From SKHV01 sp963678565 (GTDB taxonomy: Bacteria > Bacteroidota > Bacteroidia > Bacteroidales > Prolixibacteraceae), in the NCBI GenBank assembly GCA_963678565.1, contig OY782875.1:1488001-1552000 (forward strand): a stretch of 64,000 nucleotides of DNA, written 5' to 3'. A model generated the notes under the pieces. It saw only the letters and a program-made list of their open reading frames with translations, was not told the DNA's origin and did no database searches. Shown piece after piece: positions 9,301 to 16,899 of the stretch; position 1 is the first letter of the stretch, and each line of letters begins with the position of its first letter. Made by a program: the position numbers and the translations under genes.

Positions 9301-9870
9301 AGTGTAAGGTATTTGCATCAATTCTTTTGGTGGATTTAATGCTTCTTTTAATAAACGAGCAAAAGTTACTTTTGGTACTGCTTTTTTATCGTTTGGAATT
9401 GGCAAACCTCCTTCAACAACGTGGAATACACCTTTTGTTGTTCTCTTATCGTTTTTAGGATTATGAATAATCCCTTGAGACGTTCTGTATGATTTAACAA
9501 CACCCGACTCAAATGAATCCTCATTTGGTGGAATTGACATTACACGTGCCAATCCATGTGTGTCCAAGATAAAAGTATGGTGTGGTACACTAATGTCTTT
9601 TACCTCAGGAACTTCTTTTAAATAGTTTTCTAAGAAATTCTGGATACGAGAACCAGTTGGCGATAAATGTGTGGAAAGTAGTCTCGACTTTTCCTTAAAG
9701 TTTTTTAATAATGGAGTAGCAATTTCCAGAAATTGACTAGTTTTTTCATCCTGATAATAAGGGTAGCCAAAAGCAGCCAAACGTAAATTAATGTACTGGA
9801 TTAATTTCTTCTTGTTGACAACTTTTTTTTCTGAGTCAATACCGACTCCAAAAGTTTTATTCACCGTCAT
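6400..9870 (-). CDS. Probable pyrophosphate-dependent PEP carboxykinase (PPi-PEPCK)
   Basis: A 1156-residue soluble protein with no signal peptide or membrane segment. The size and several highly conserved-looking blocks match my memory of the PPi-type PEP carboxykinases (EC 4.1.1.38) of Propionibacterium and Entamoeba, which interconvert oxaloacetate + PPi with PEP + phosphate + CO2. The blocks are a glycine-rich phosphate-binding-like segment VSGGGKSEISKS (about 491-502), a block around ADNYFGYCKKEVKTQ (332-346), EEEHAGGALAFPSYDLG (358-374) and the Arg/Asn-rich GRRNNPADEKN in the C-terminal half. These proteins are much longer than ATP- or GTP-PEPCKs (about 540-620 residues) and are often left as hypothetical. 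The gene is monocistronic, with its own promoter and terminator and a good AAGGAAG ribosome site. No PPi-dependent partner enzyme is nearby. The function rests on remembered family features, not a search. Confidence 0.6.
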   Translation of the reverse strand: MTVNKTFGVGIDSEKKVVNKKKLIQYINLRLAAFGYPYYQDEKTSQFLEIATPLLKNFKEKSRLLSTHLSPTGSRIQNFLENYLKEVPEVKDISVPHHTFILDTHGLARVMSIPPNEDSFESGVVKSYRTSQGIIHNPKNDKRTTKGVFHVVEGGLPIPNDKKAVPKVTFARLLKEALNPPKELMQIPYTANQDDKAELFVSLLLRPTVVPEIPGVSKEKSMEVRFYAPGSYVSNLDFVESIFGNAGDPHIPENDAALDPDTWTGHTGCVILATHLTSLKKKDLGLPHYDDATERQRNDGMCWKNEDELYNDGGAFKITARDENGVVVTLIADNYFGYCKKEVKTQISFSANLYGLCEEEHAGGALAFPSYDLGERFQLNDRLPDNGTSFKELSSMYSDLMDLKPGGYGIDKQHNNIIYVPENAQFNLFEQNVTWTRKNNGEPCVIKLLPQNYYILPSGYKIQMKKRLNGQHWHLVGTIADGTFCHKPCTVSGGGKSEISKSIQDAMIQGPVIVAELQKDIELVEGILNKDFSKRFKQPYDYKKAPRTVLDPARSLGSVIKLLTPSDEYSDEYNEWLRSVPQRIKEIIYIVKRRYHKEWGSDWKQHLSVDMVNGTPGNELKFNDRKLIANYLRLGHDTDGSWRIFQVRQDFYAASKVQMEDDISASIVLPANQLDGLNPDYKVNESVKLLTNCESRLFQRPDDCVIKGYDKQAEADLSSPYTFLSNFEPLSREQVKEIKEDAIGFDLYTRPVQDMINNFLKADKPAFLSVPSEPRLVDGKPSANPRYLQIRPDLANPIEKYVAETCTRIYRKIPVDKPLFMPVNSVLPGRRNNPADEKNNVPPLAIYSPIHYQDLPELFIDFICSITGKSPSTTGFGSEGALTKGPFNNLLVSADLNNALLSYILTGYKPFSSAAGYVGPKYKVDHDVSLLMPELVSRMSVQERDPEFLIENGYLEKVEDFDHEGETIEASMLGYRITLKFVHHFLGRIFSNPDAVFPDEMLKPELQDMDTFVASMKNLTITQKRVAEGLMTDGTYETLVPPLQALISIMINGEHNGMDRQSEEFRSMFTKEYVFNSDWYKKRLLVKQKNEINFWTKEIDYLQKVISLSNYEETVEKLDLKNKLANAKANLRQVKTDEYVESLVGTIGADPLKPLD

Positions 9871-9893
9871 AATCTTCCTTTTTTTATGAATTT

Positions 9894-9901
9894 CAAATAT
9901 A
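9894..9901 (-). promoter_or_regulatory. -7 element for the PEPCK-like gene
   Basis: TATATTTG on the minus strand matches the Bacteroidota -7 consensus TAnnTTTG exactly and lies about 23 bases upstream of the start codon at 9870, giving a short leader that contains the AAGGAAG ribosome-binding site. No clear -33 element is seen. Confidence 0.5.
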
Positions 9902-10060
9902 GTATTCGGCCAAATATTTCATGAAAAAGCCAAATAAATAATGATAAAAATGCGCAAAAGATAAAATTTAGAAAATATACGATTGGGCGCATTATGCCAT
10001 TACCTAAATTTACAACAATGTTGAGGTAAATAGGTTTATTTCGGATTTATTTTAATATAA

Positions 10061-10090
10061 AAAAAGACCTTCCGAAGAAAGTCTTTTTTT
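10061..10090 (-). terminator. Terminator after rny
   Basis: An inverted repeat AAAAAGAC / GTCTTTTTTT with an inner UUC/GAA pairing ends in a T run on the minus strand, 22 bases beyond the rny stop codon. Confidence 0.75.
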
Positions 10091-10112
10091 ATATTATATA
10101 GCGATCAATTTT

Positions 10113-11672
10113 TTATTTCGCGTAGCTAACCGATCTGGTTTCTCTAATTACTGTTATTTTAACCTGACCTGGATAAGTCATTTCATCCTGGATTTTCTTA
10201 GAAATATCGTACGATAATTGTTCTGATTCGGCATCGCTAATTTTGTCGCTACCAACAATTACACGTAATTCACGACCTGCCTGAATTGCATAAGTTTTCA
10301 TTACACCAGGGTATGAAAGTGCCATGCTTTCTAACTCTTTCAAACGCTTAATATATGATTCAACTGCTTCACGACGAGCACCCGGACGAGCACCTGAAAT
10401 TGCATCACAAACCTGAACGATTGGTGCAAACAGTGTTTGCATTTCAACTTCGTCGTGGTGCGCTCCAATAGCATTACAAATGTCTGGTTTCTCTTTGTAT
10501 TTTTCAGCCAATTTCATACCTAAAACAGCGTGTGGTAATTCTGGCTCCTCGTCTGGAACTTTACCAATATCATGCAGTAATCCGGCACGTTTTGCTTTTT
10601 TCGGATTCAATCCAAGCTCCGATGCCATAATCGCACAAAGGTTGGCTGTTTCGCGAGAGTGCTGTAATAAATTTTGTCCGTATGAAGAACGATATTTCAT
10701 TTTACCAATCAAACGAACCAATTCAGGATGCATTCCGTGAATACCTAAATCGATACATGTTCGTTTTCCTGTTTCAACAATTTCTTCTTCAATTTGCTTA
10801 CTTACTTTATTTACCACCTCTTCGATACGAGCAGGGTGAATGCGTCCGTCGGTTACAAGTTGGTGCAATGCTAAGCGAGTAATTTCGCGGCGAACTGGGT
10901 CAAACGCTGAAAGTACAATTGCTTCGGGAGTATCGTCAACAATAATTTCTACTCCTGTAGCAGCTTCTAATGCACGAATGTTACGACCTTCGCGACCAAT
11001 GATTCGTCCTTTGATCTCATCATTTTCGATATTGAAGATAGTAACTGCATTTTCAATGGCAGTTTCAGAAGCAACTCGTTGGATCGTTTTAACAACAATT
11101 TTCTTTGCTTCTTTATTTGCATTTAATTTCGCTTCATCCATAATATCTTGGATGTACGACATTGCTTCTGTTTTTGCTTCGTTTTTCAACGACTCAATTA
11201 ATTGTCCTTTTGCTTCGTCGGCAGATAAACCCGAAATAGTTTCTAATTGCTCTACCTGTTGGCGGTGCATTTTTTCAACTTCTTCGTTTTTTTGTTCCAC
11301 CATTTCTAACTGGTGAGTCAAGTTCTGACGAATGATATCAGTATCTTTTTTCTCAGCTTCAAAATCGCGAACCTTTTTATTTAATTCTTCGCGACGTTGT
11401 TGGAAGTTTGATTCTTTCTGCTTTAATCTGTTTTCAACGGAAGCAATTTTTGAGTTTTTCTCGTTGATATACTTTTCATGCTCAGACTTCAATTGAATGA
11501 ATTTCTCTTTAGCCTGCAGGATTTTGTCTTTCTTGATTACCTCGGCTTCAGACTGAGCTTCGTGTAACAATTTGTGCTTTTTATTTTTTAGCGACTTTTC
11601 CCAAAAGAAATAGGAAATGGGGAAGCCGGCCACAAATGCTATAACGCCAACTATTATTATTGTCCAATTCAT
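10113..11672 (-). CDS. rny: Ribonuclease Y
   Basis: A 519-residue membrane-anchored endoribonuclease that starts mRNA decay. Order: one N-terminal transmembrane helix (about 4-23), a long coiled coil (about 30-190), a KH RNA-binding domain with GRIIGREGRN at 222-231, and an HD phosphohydrolase domain with the metal-binding pair H367-D368 in LLHDIGK and HHDE at 405-408. Length and architecture are those of the family (about 520 residues). It follows zapA on the same strand, separated by a hairpin with a T run. This order is common in Bacteroidota. Confidence 0.97.
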   Translation of the reverse strand: MNWTIIIVGVIAFVAGFPISYFFWEKSLKNKKHKLLHEAQSEAEVIKKDKILQAKEKFIQLKSEHEKYINEKNSKIASVENRLKQKESNFQQRREELNKKVRDFEAEKKDTDIIRQNLTHQLEMVEQKNEEVEKMHRQQVEQLETISGLSADEAKGQLIESLKNEAKTEAMSYIQDIMDEAKLNANKEAKKIVVKTIQRVASETAIENAVTIFNIENDEIKGRIIGREGRNIRALEAATGVEIIVDDTPEAIVLSAFDPVRREITRLALHQLVTDGRIHPARIEEVVNKVSKQIEEEIVETGKRTCIDLGIHGMHPELVRLIGKMKYRSSYGQNLLQHSRETANLCAIMASELGLNPKKAKRAGLLHDIGKVPDEEPELPHAVLGMKLAEKYKEKPDICNAIGAHHDEVEMQTLFAPIVQVCDAISGARPGARREAVESYIKRLKELESMALSYPGVMKTYAIQAGRELRVIVGSDKISDAESEQLSYDISKKIQDEMTYPGQVKITVIRETRSVSYAK

Positions 11673-11690
11673 TTATTTATAATTATTAAT

Positions 11691-11752
11691 TAAAAAAAAT
11701 CCGCAACTAACAGCGTAGACTTACTTTTGTAAATCAGCATGTTAAATGCGGG
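11691..11752 (-). terminator. Long structured hairpin with T run between zapA and rny
   Basis: On the minus strand a 51-base imperfect hairpin closes with CCGCA/TGCGG. It continues with TAACA/TGTTA and GC/GC and ends in a seven-pair stem, GATTTAC with GTAAGTC (one G-T wobble), capped by a 4-A loop; a run of eight T follows. It sits in the 106-base gap between zapA and rny. The simplest reading is a terminator or attenuator in front of rny. Its length and internal loops are unusual for a plain terminator, so a small structured RNA is an alternative. Confidence 0.65.
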
Positions 11753-11778
11753 TAAATATTTAAAAATTTGTTTTTATT

Positions 11779-12072
11779 CTATTTTAAACTCAGGTATTCT
11801 TCTAATTGTTCGTTTATCTTTTCTATGCTAGTAATCAATGGTATTTTATCGTTTTTATCCATTAATTCGAGTACCTGAATTACAAATTGAAGGGAGGACA
11901 TTGCTAAAAAATCTTGTATGTCTTTTCCTTCGTATCTTTCTTGATATAGTAAAATTCGCTTATTAATAATCTTAGCGGCTTTACGTATATTCTCTTCTTC
12001 ACTTCGCTTTATCCGCATTGGATAAGTGCGATCTGCCAGAGTTATATTTATCGACAATAAATCGTCTTTCAT
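11779..12072 (-). CDS. zapA: Cell division protein ZapA
   Basis: A 97-residue ZapA-family protein that binds and bundles FtsZ at the division site. The N-terminal globular half has the family pattern (INITLADRTYPMRI, then EENIRKAAKIINKRI), and the C-terminal half (about 60-95) is a helix for coiled-coil dimerisation. It follows the coiled-coil gene by 9 bases and precedes rny, an arrangement seen widely in Bacteroidota. Confidence 0.9.
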   Translation of the reverse strand: MKDDLLSINITLADRTYPMRIKRSEEENIRKAAKIINKRILLYQERYEGKDIQDFLAMSSLQFVIQVLELMDKNDKIPLITSIEKINEQLEEYLSLK

Positions 12073-12081
12073 TATTCAGGT

Positions 12082-12375
12082 TTAAGAATTTAAAAGTGCT
12101 ATACATGTATCAATTTCCCGCACTATTTTATTGATTTTTTGCTTTGCTTCTGTATTTCCGGATTCACCGTCTGTAAAAGCTTTGGCAACTTTCAAATTTT
12201 CATACCTATCGTTTAATGCCCGATATTCCTCCTCTAAGGTAGAGTATTTTATTTCTAAATCCTGAAATTCAAGCTTTGAATTTTCAAGTTCATTTTTTTT
12301 CTCTTCAAGCATTTCGACTAAACGCCTGATATTTTCCTCTAATTTATTGATCAGGTTTATTTCTTGTTCAGTCAT
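12082..12375 (-). CDS. Small coiled-coil protein, possible ZapA partner (ZapB-like)
   Basis: A 97-residue, highly charged protein. Residues 5-68 are a nearly continuous heptad coiled coil rich in Glu, Lys and Leu, and a short C-terminal segment (75-95) carries a conserved-looking amphipathic helix. There is no signal peptide or membrane segment. It lies 9 bases upstream of zapA, so the two are co-transcribed. By analogy with ZapB of Enterobacteria, a role in the divisome is likely, but this is inferred from position and coiled coil only. Confidence 0.65.
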   Translation of the reverse strand: MTEQEINLINKLEENIRRLVEMLEEKKNELENSKLEFQDLEIKYSTLEEEYRALNDRYENLKVAKAFTDGESGNTEAKQKINKIVREIDTCIALLNS

Positions 12376-12499
12376 TTTTCGACGATTATCTCACAAAAAT
12401 AACAAATAAAATAAATTGCGAAAGAAAGTTAAGAAATTTGAAACTTGTATTTGCTAATTGAAATTGTAATTTCGCATCACCCCATAAATGTATTGAATC

Positions 12500-14200
12500 G
12501 TGAAGAAATTAGCATTACTTATAGTTACAATTTTGTTTAGCTGTATGTTAGCAGCAGCTCAGAAGGATCTTTTTATTGCTCCAATGGATGGAGCACTTGT
12601 TTTATCTGGAAATTTTGCAGAATTGCGATCCACCCATTTTCATGCGGGAATTGATATCCGAACCAATGGGAAAATCGGAATTCCTGTAAAAGCTGCCGCC
12701 GATGGTTATATATCGAGAGTTGCTGTTGCTCCCTCGGGATATGGCTATGCAATTTATATGACCCATGATAATGGCTATACCACTGTTTATGGACATCTTA
12801 ATCGATTTGAAGAAAAAGTTGCTAATTGGGTGGAGCAAAAGCAATACGAAAAACAATCGTTTCGGGTAAATTTATTTCCACCAAAAGATTTGTTTCGGTT
12901 TAAGCAGGGCGATGTGATTGCATTTTCGGGTAACTCAGGAAGTTCCGGTGGGCCTCATCTGCATTTTGAAATAAGAGAAACTGAATCAGAACATCCGGTA
13001 AATCCGCTATTGTTTGGTTTTGATATTGAAGATGATATTCGACCCAAAGTAGAGCATTTATATGTTTATGCTCTGAACGAAAAAAGTTCGGTATCGGGCG
13101 GTTTAAAAAAGCAGTCGTTCCCTTTGGTTTATTACGACGGAAAGTATCATTTAAAAGGTCGTCGTTCGGTTGGCGGAAATGGTTTAATTGGGGTTGGTGC
13201 CGATGCAATTGATTATTTAACTGGGTCATGGAGTAAATGTGGCGTGTATGAAATTAAACTTTTTGTAGATGACACGCTTTATTACCACATGAAATTGGAC
13301 GATTTGGATTACGGTACCGCGAGATCATTTCAAAGCCATATCGATTTCGAAGAAAAAGTAAATAGAAACAAACGCGTGCATCGTTGTTTTGTGGAGCCCG
13401 GCAATAAATTGGAAATATATGAGTCTATTAAAAATCGAGGAAAATTTTGGTTAAAAGAAGGCGAAAATCGGAAAATAAATATTGAATTGATAGATGTGTA
13501 TGGCTTGTCGACTATAATTGATTTTAAAATGATCGGCTTGCCTGCTCACGAATTTGAGCCAGAAGAATATACCGAAGCTTTTGCTTATGATGAAGAAAAT
13601 AAGTTTCAAAGTGAAGGATTGGAGTTGATAATCCCTAAAGCCGCATTGTATCAGAATTTAAATTTCAAATTCGAAGAGAAAGATATGGTTGACGGTACTT
13701 TTTCTAAAGTTTATCAATTGCATGAATCTACGGTTCCATTAGATAAAAATGTCAGCATTAAAATTCAATCCCAAAATTTACCGATAGAATTAGAGTCAAA
13801 AGCTTTGCTGGCAATTGTTAGTAGGCGTGGAGCGATGTCGGCCGTTAATGGAACTTTTAGAAATGGATGGGTTGAAGGTGTAACACGATCTTTTGGCAAT
13901 TATTGTGTGGTGGTGGATACGATTGCTCCTAGCGTAAAAAGTTTAAGTATCACATCAAACGGAAAATTAAGCAATCAGCGTTCGATTCGTTTTGCAGTTT
14001 CAGATGACTTTTCTGGAATTAAATCGTATGAAGGTAGGATTGATGGCAAATGGATTCTATTTAAATATGATGCCAAAAAGAAATTAATTTTCTATGAGTT
14101 TGATGAGCATATTGAATTAAATAAAACTCATGATTTGGTATTTACCGTTGAAGATATGAAAGGGAATATCACTGAGTATAAAAATACCTTTTACAAATAA
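12500..14200 (+). CDS. M23-family peptidoglycan endopeptidase (LytM domain), secreted
   Basis: A 566-residue periplasmic protein with a signal peptide (1-20). The LytM/M23 zinc domain comes first (about 22-165): H48xxxD52 in HFHAGIDIR and H153-L-H155 in GPHLHFEIRE are the zinc ligands and catalytic His, all present, so it is probably active on peptide cross-links. The remaining 400 residues are beta-rich, with an Ig-like region (about 470-566, starting DTIAPSVKSL). This long C-terminal extension is usual in Bacteroidota homologues. It is divergent from the coiled-coil/zapA/rny genes and convergent with purF. Confidence 0.92.
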   Translation: MKKLALLIVTILFSCMLAAAQKDLFIAPMDGALVLSGNFAELRSTHFHAGIDIRTNGKIGIPVKAAADGYISRVAVAPSGYGYAIYMTHDNGYTTVYGHLNRFEEKVANWVEQKQYEKQSFRVNLFPPKDLFRFKQGDVIAFSGNSGSSGGPHLHFEIRETESEHPVNPLLFGFDIEDDIRPKVEHLYVYALNEKSSVSGGLKKQSFPLVYYDGKYHLKGRRSVGGNGLIGVGADAIDYLTGSWSKCGVYEIKLFVDDTLYYHMKLDDLDYGTARSFQSHIDFEEKVNRNKRVHRCFVEPGNKLEIYESIKNRGKFWLKEGENRKINIELIDVYGLSTIIDFKMIGLPAHEFEPEEYTEAFAYDEENKFQSEGLELIIPKAALYQNLNFKFEEKDMVDGTFSKVYQLHESTVPLDKNVSIKIQSQNLPIELESKALLAIVSRRGAMSAVNGTFRNGWVEGVTRSFGNYCVVVDTIAPSVKSLSITSNGKLSNQRSIRFAVSDDFSGIKSYEGRIDGKWILFKYDAKKKLIFYEFDEHIELNKTHDLVFTVEDMKGNITEYKNTFYK

Positions 14201-14201
14201 A

Positions 14202-14232
14202 AAGCACGAGTAAATTACCCGTGCTTCAATTT
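14202..14232. terminator. Bidirectional terminator between the M23 gene and purF
   Basis: The inverted repeat AAGCACG (14202-14208) / CGTGCTT (14220-14226) lies between two convergent genes, with A- and T-rich flanks on both sides. Confidence 0.75.
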
Positions 14233-14245
14233 ATTTTGTAGTCAA

Positions 14246-16147
14246 TTAATATGCTCTGCCTTCTTTTCCTTCGTAATAGTTAAGGAATGCAGTATTTACA
14301 ACTTTATTTCCACCCGGAGTAGGATAGTTTCCAGTAAAATACCAATCGCCAGTATGATTTGGACTTGCTTTATGCAAATTCTCAACAGTTTGATATACAA
14401 TTTCAATTTCTGCTTCGCACTCTTCAGGTTTTAGCATTTCAGCCATTTTTGCTGAAATTTCTTCATCTGTAAAAGGTTTGTATATCTCTTGCACATAGTT
14501 TACAATTTCCTCTTTTGGTAAGTTGCGTTGTTCAGCACATTTAGCATAAGTATCGTCGATTACTTTTTGCATGTTGCGCTCTTTTAAAAGTGCAATTGCA
14601 GCAGTAAATGCCGAGAACTTACTCAGTTGTGCCATATCAATACCGTAACAGTCTGGATATCTAATTTGTGGCGCAGAAGAAACGATAATAATTTTTTTAG
14701 GATGCAAACGATCCAATATTCTTAGAATACTTTGTTTCAAAGTGGTACCACGAACAATGGAATCGTCGATAATGATCAAGGTGTCTTCGTTATTTTTAAC
14801 CACACCATAAGTTACATCGTAAACATGTGCCACTAAATCATTTCTTCCAGAATCGTCGCTAATAAAGGTTCTTAACTTAACATCCTTTATTGCAATTTTT
14901 TCAACACGAGGTTCAACCGAAATGATCTCTGCAATTTTCTCTTCACATAGATCGCCATTAAGTGCTGCAATTTTTTTCTTTTTCCAATCGAGCAAGTGCT
15001 CACGAACCCCTTCAACCATTCCGTAGAATGCTGTTTCGGCAGTATTGGGAATATATGAAAAAACAGTATCAGCTAAATTAAAATCTACTTTCTTTAAAAG
15101 GGTAGGTGCCAAAAGTCTTCCTAATTCTTTTCGCTCGTTATAAATGTCGCGATCACTTCCACGTGAAAAGTAAATACGCTCAAATGAACATGATTTTTTT
15201 TGATGAGGAACCCGAACTATTTCATCTGAAATACGACCATCTTTTTTAATGATTAAAGCATGGCCGGGTTGTAATTCTTCCACATCGGTGTAGTGTACAT
15301 TCATTACGGTTTGAATTACCGGACGTTCTGAAGCAACCACTACAATTTCTTCATCTTTATAGTAGAAAGCTGGACGAATTCCCCAAGGATCGCGAGTTAC
15401 AAAAGTATCGCCATGACCAACCATTCCAACAATTGCATAACCTCCATCCCAATCACGAGAAGCGTTATCTAGTACATTTTGAATGTCCAGATTGTTTTCA
15501 ATTGCCGGCGAAATATCTGTATTTGGAAGTCCTTCGTTTTTATATTTTCTGAATAAAAATTGGTTTTCAGTATCTAAAAAGTGACCCACTTTTTCAAGCA
15601 TAGTTACCGTGTCGGTATAAGCACGAGGGTGCTGTCCTAAATTGATTAACTTCTGAAAAAGCTCATCGGTATTGGTAAGGTTGAAATTGCCAGCCATTAC
15701 CAAGTTTCTCGATTTCCAGTTATTTTGGCGCATTACCGGATGCAAAAACTCAATTGAGTTACGTCCGAAAGTTCCATAGCGCAAATGGCCCATGTAAGCT
15801 TCACCTGCAAAAGGTAAATTCTTTTTTGCCCAATCGGTATCGTGAAAATTTTCCGGATTTTTCTTTTCTGCCTTTGCGTAGCTTTTATAAATTCCGTCGA
15901 AAATATCCTTAATCGGATTTGATTTCATCGAACGCGATCTGTTCAAATATTCTTCTCCAACAGGTGCGTCAATTTTTAGAGAAACAACGCCGGCGCCATC
16001 TTGGCCACGGTTGTGTTGTTTTTCCATTAATAGGTACAGTTTATTTAAACCGTACATCCACGTTCCGTATTTTTTTTCGTAATACTCCAGTGGTTTTAGA
16101 AGTCGGATCATTGCGATCCCACATTCATGCTTAATTGCGTCGCTCAT
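14246..16147 (-). CDS. purF: Amidophosphoribosyltransferase (PurF), long Bacteroidota form
   Basis: First committed step of purine synthesis: PRPP + glutamine to 5-phosphoribosylamine. The N-terminal class II glutamine amidotransferase has its nucleophile at Cys9 (HECGIAM), so an eight-residue leader must be removed, as in Bacillus-type PurF. The C-terminal phosphoribosyltransferase domain carries the PRPP loop TLIIIDDSIVRGTT (about 456-469). At 633 residues it is about 130 longer than the E. coli enzyme, with insertions in the first half and a C-terminal extension. An AAGGAG ribosome site lies upstream. No other pur genes are adjacent. Confidence 0.92.
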   Translation of the reverse strand: MSDAIKHECGIAMIRLLKPLEYYEKKYGTWMYGLNKLYLLMEKQHNRGQDGAGVVSLKIDAPVGEEYLNRSRSMKSNPIKDIFDGIYKSYAKAEKKNPENFHDTDWAKKNLPFAGEAYMGHLRYGTFGRNSIEFLHPVMRQNNWKSRNLVMAGNFNLTNTDELFQKLINLGQHPRAYTDTVTMLEKVGHFLDTENQFLFRKYKNEGLPNTDISPAIENNLDIQNVLDNASRDWDGGYAIVGMVGHGDTFVTRDPWGIRPAFYYKDEEIVVVASERPVIQTVMNVHYTDVEELQPGHALIIKKDGRISDEIVRVPHQKKSCSFERIYFSRGSDRDIYNERKELGRLLAPTLLKKVDFNLADTVFSYIPNTAETAFYGMVEGVREHLLDWKKKKIAALNGDLCEEKIAEIISVEPRVEKIAIKDVKLRTFISDDSGRNDLVAHVYDVTYGVVKNNEDTLIIIDDSIVRGTTLKQSILRILDRLHPKKIIIVSSAPQIRYPDCYGIDMAQLSKFSAFTAAIALLKERNMQKVIDDTYAKCAEQRNLPKEEIVNYVQEIYKPFTDEEISAKMAEMLKPEECEAEIEIVYQTVENLHKASPNHTGDWYFTGNYPTPGGNKVVNTAFLNYYEGKEGRAY

Positions 16148-16186
16148 CTTATAATATACTCCTTTCTAATACCTATATTATATTTT

Positions 16187-16681
16187 TTAATTCTTCAATT
16201 TTGGATACTCAATAATGCTTGGTATCACTATAGCATGGGGAAAGTCTTTCTTAATTGCATACTTCAGTTTTACTGCTTCACTTTCTTCTCTGAAATCTCC
16301 TATTCGCACGTAAACATCGGGTGCAATAAATGGTGTGTAAACTTTGAATGAATGATATTTAGAAATAAATTTTGCTTTTACTCTTAAGGCTTCAGGTTTT
16401 GATCCTTGGAAAAGTTGCAGTCGATAACCTTCAATTCCACCTTTTCTAATATTTTCTTCCTGATGAATAATAAGAAGTGTGTCTAATCTTGGATCGGCAA
16501 CAATATTTAAATGACTGAACATTCCATCATGAATGATCGTATCTGCCATGCTTGTTGAATCTGATAATTGATTAGGTGTGGAAATATTTATCGAATCTGG
16601 AGTGCCTTCGGTCAGATATTGAGCTTGAGCGCTTAATATCAATAAACTAAAAAGTATTGAAATGAGTATTAATTTATTCAT
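16187..16681 (-). CDS. SPOR-like domain exported protein
   Basis: The start chosen is the ATG at 16681; a longer frame from 16723 would overlap the -7 promoter element. The 164-residue product has a signal peptide (ending SAQAQ), a Ser/Thr/Asp-rich linker (about 22-60) and a C-terminal SPOR-like fold (about 85-155: GYRLQLFQGS, then VYVRIGDFREESEA). SPOR domains bind denuded peptidoglycan at the septum. It is upstream of purF on the same strand, 39 bases apart. Confidence 0.75.
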   Translation of the reverse strand: MNKLILISILFSLLILSAQAQYLTEGTPDSINISTPNQLSDSTSMADTIIHDGMFSHLNIVADPRLDTLLIIHQEENIRKGGIEGYRLQLFQGSKPEALRVKAKFISKYHSFKVYTPFIAPDVYVRIGDFREESEAVKLKYAIKKDFPHAIVIPSIIEYPKLKN

Positions 16682-16722
16682 TATCAATGCTGTATGGTAG
16701 AGTTTAATGTTCTTTTGAGGCA

Positions 16723-16730
16723 CAAATATA
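16723..16730 (-). promoter_or_regulatory. -7 element for the SPOR-like gene
   Basis: TATATTTG on the minus strand is an exact TAnnTTTG match about 42 bases upstream of the ATG at 16681. It supports the shorter start of the SPOR-like gene. Confidence 0.55.
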
Positions 16731-16899
16731 AACTAATTTGTTTACAATATTAAACCATTTATTAATTGATATTAACATCATTTTTACAATTAATATTTAA
16801 TTAAATAAGAATGAATTAATTGACTCAATTTTTCAATTGCTATAAACTTTTTAAATAGCTACGATCTGATTATCTTAGCAAGCTTTAAAACTAACTAAT

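Noticed and set aside
10840..11316. 158-codon plus-strand ORF inside rny
   Set aside because: It is antisense to the coiled-coil and KH part of rny, Ser-rich and without family traits; rny itself is certain.
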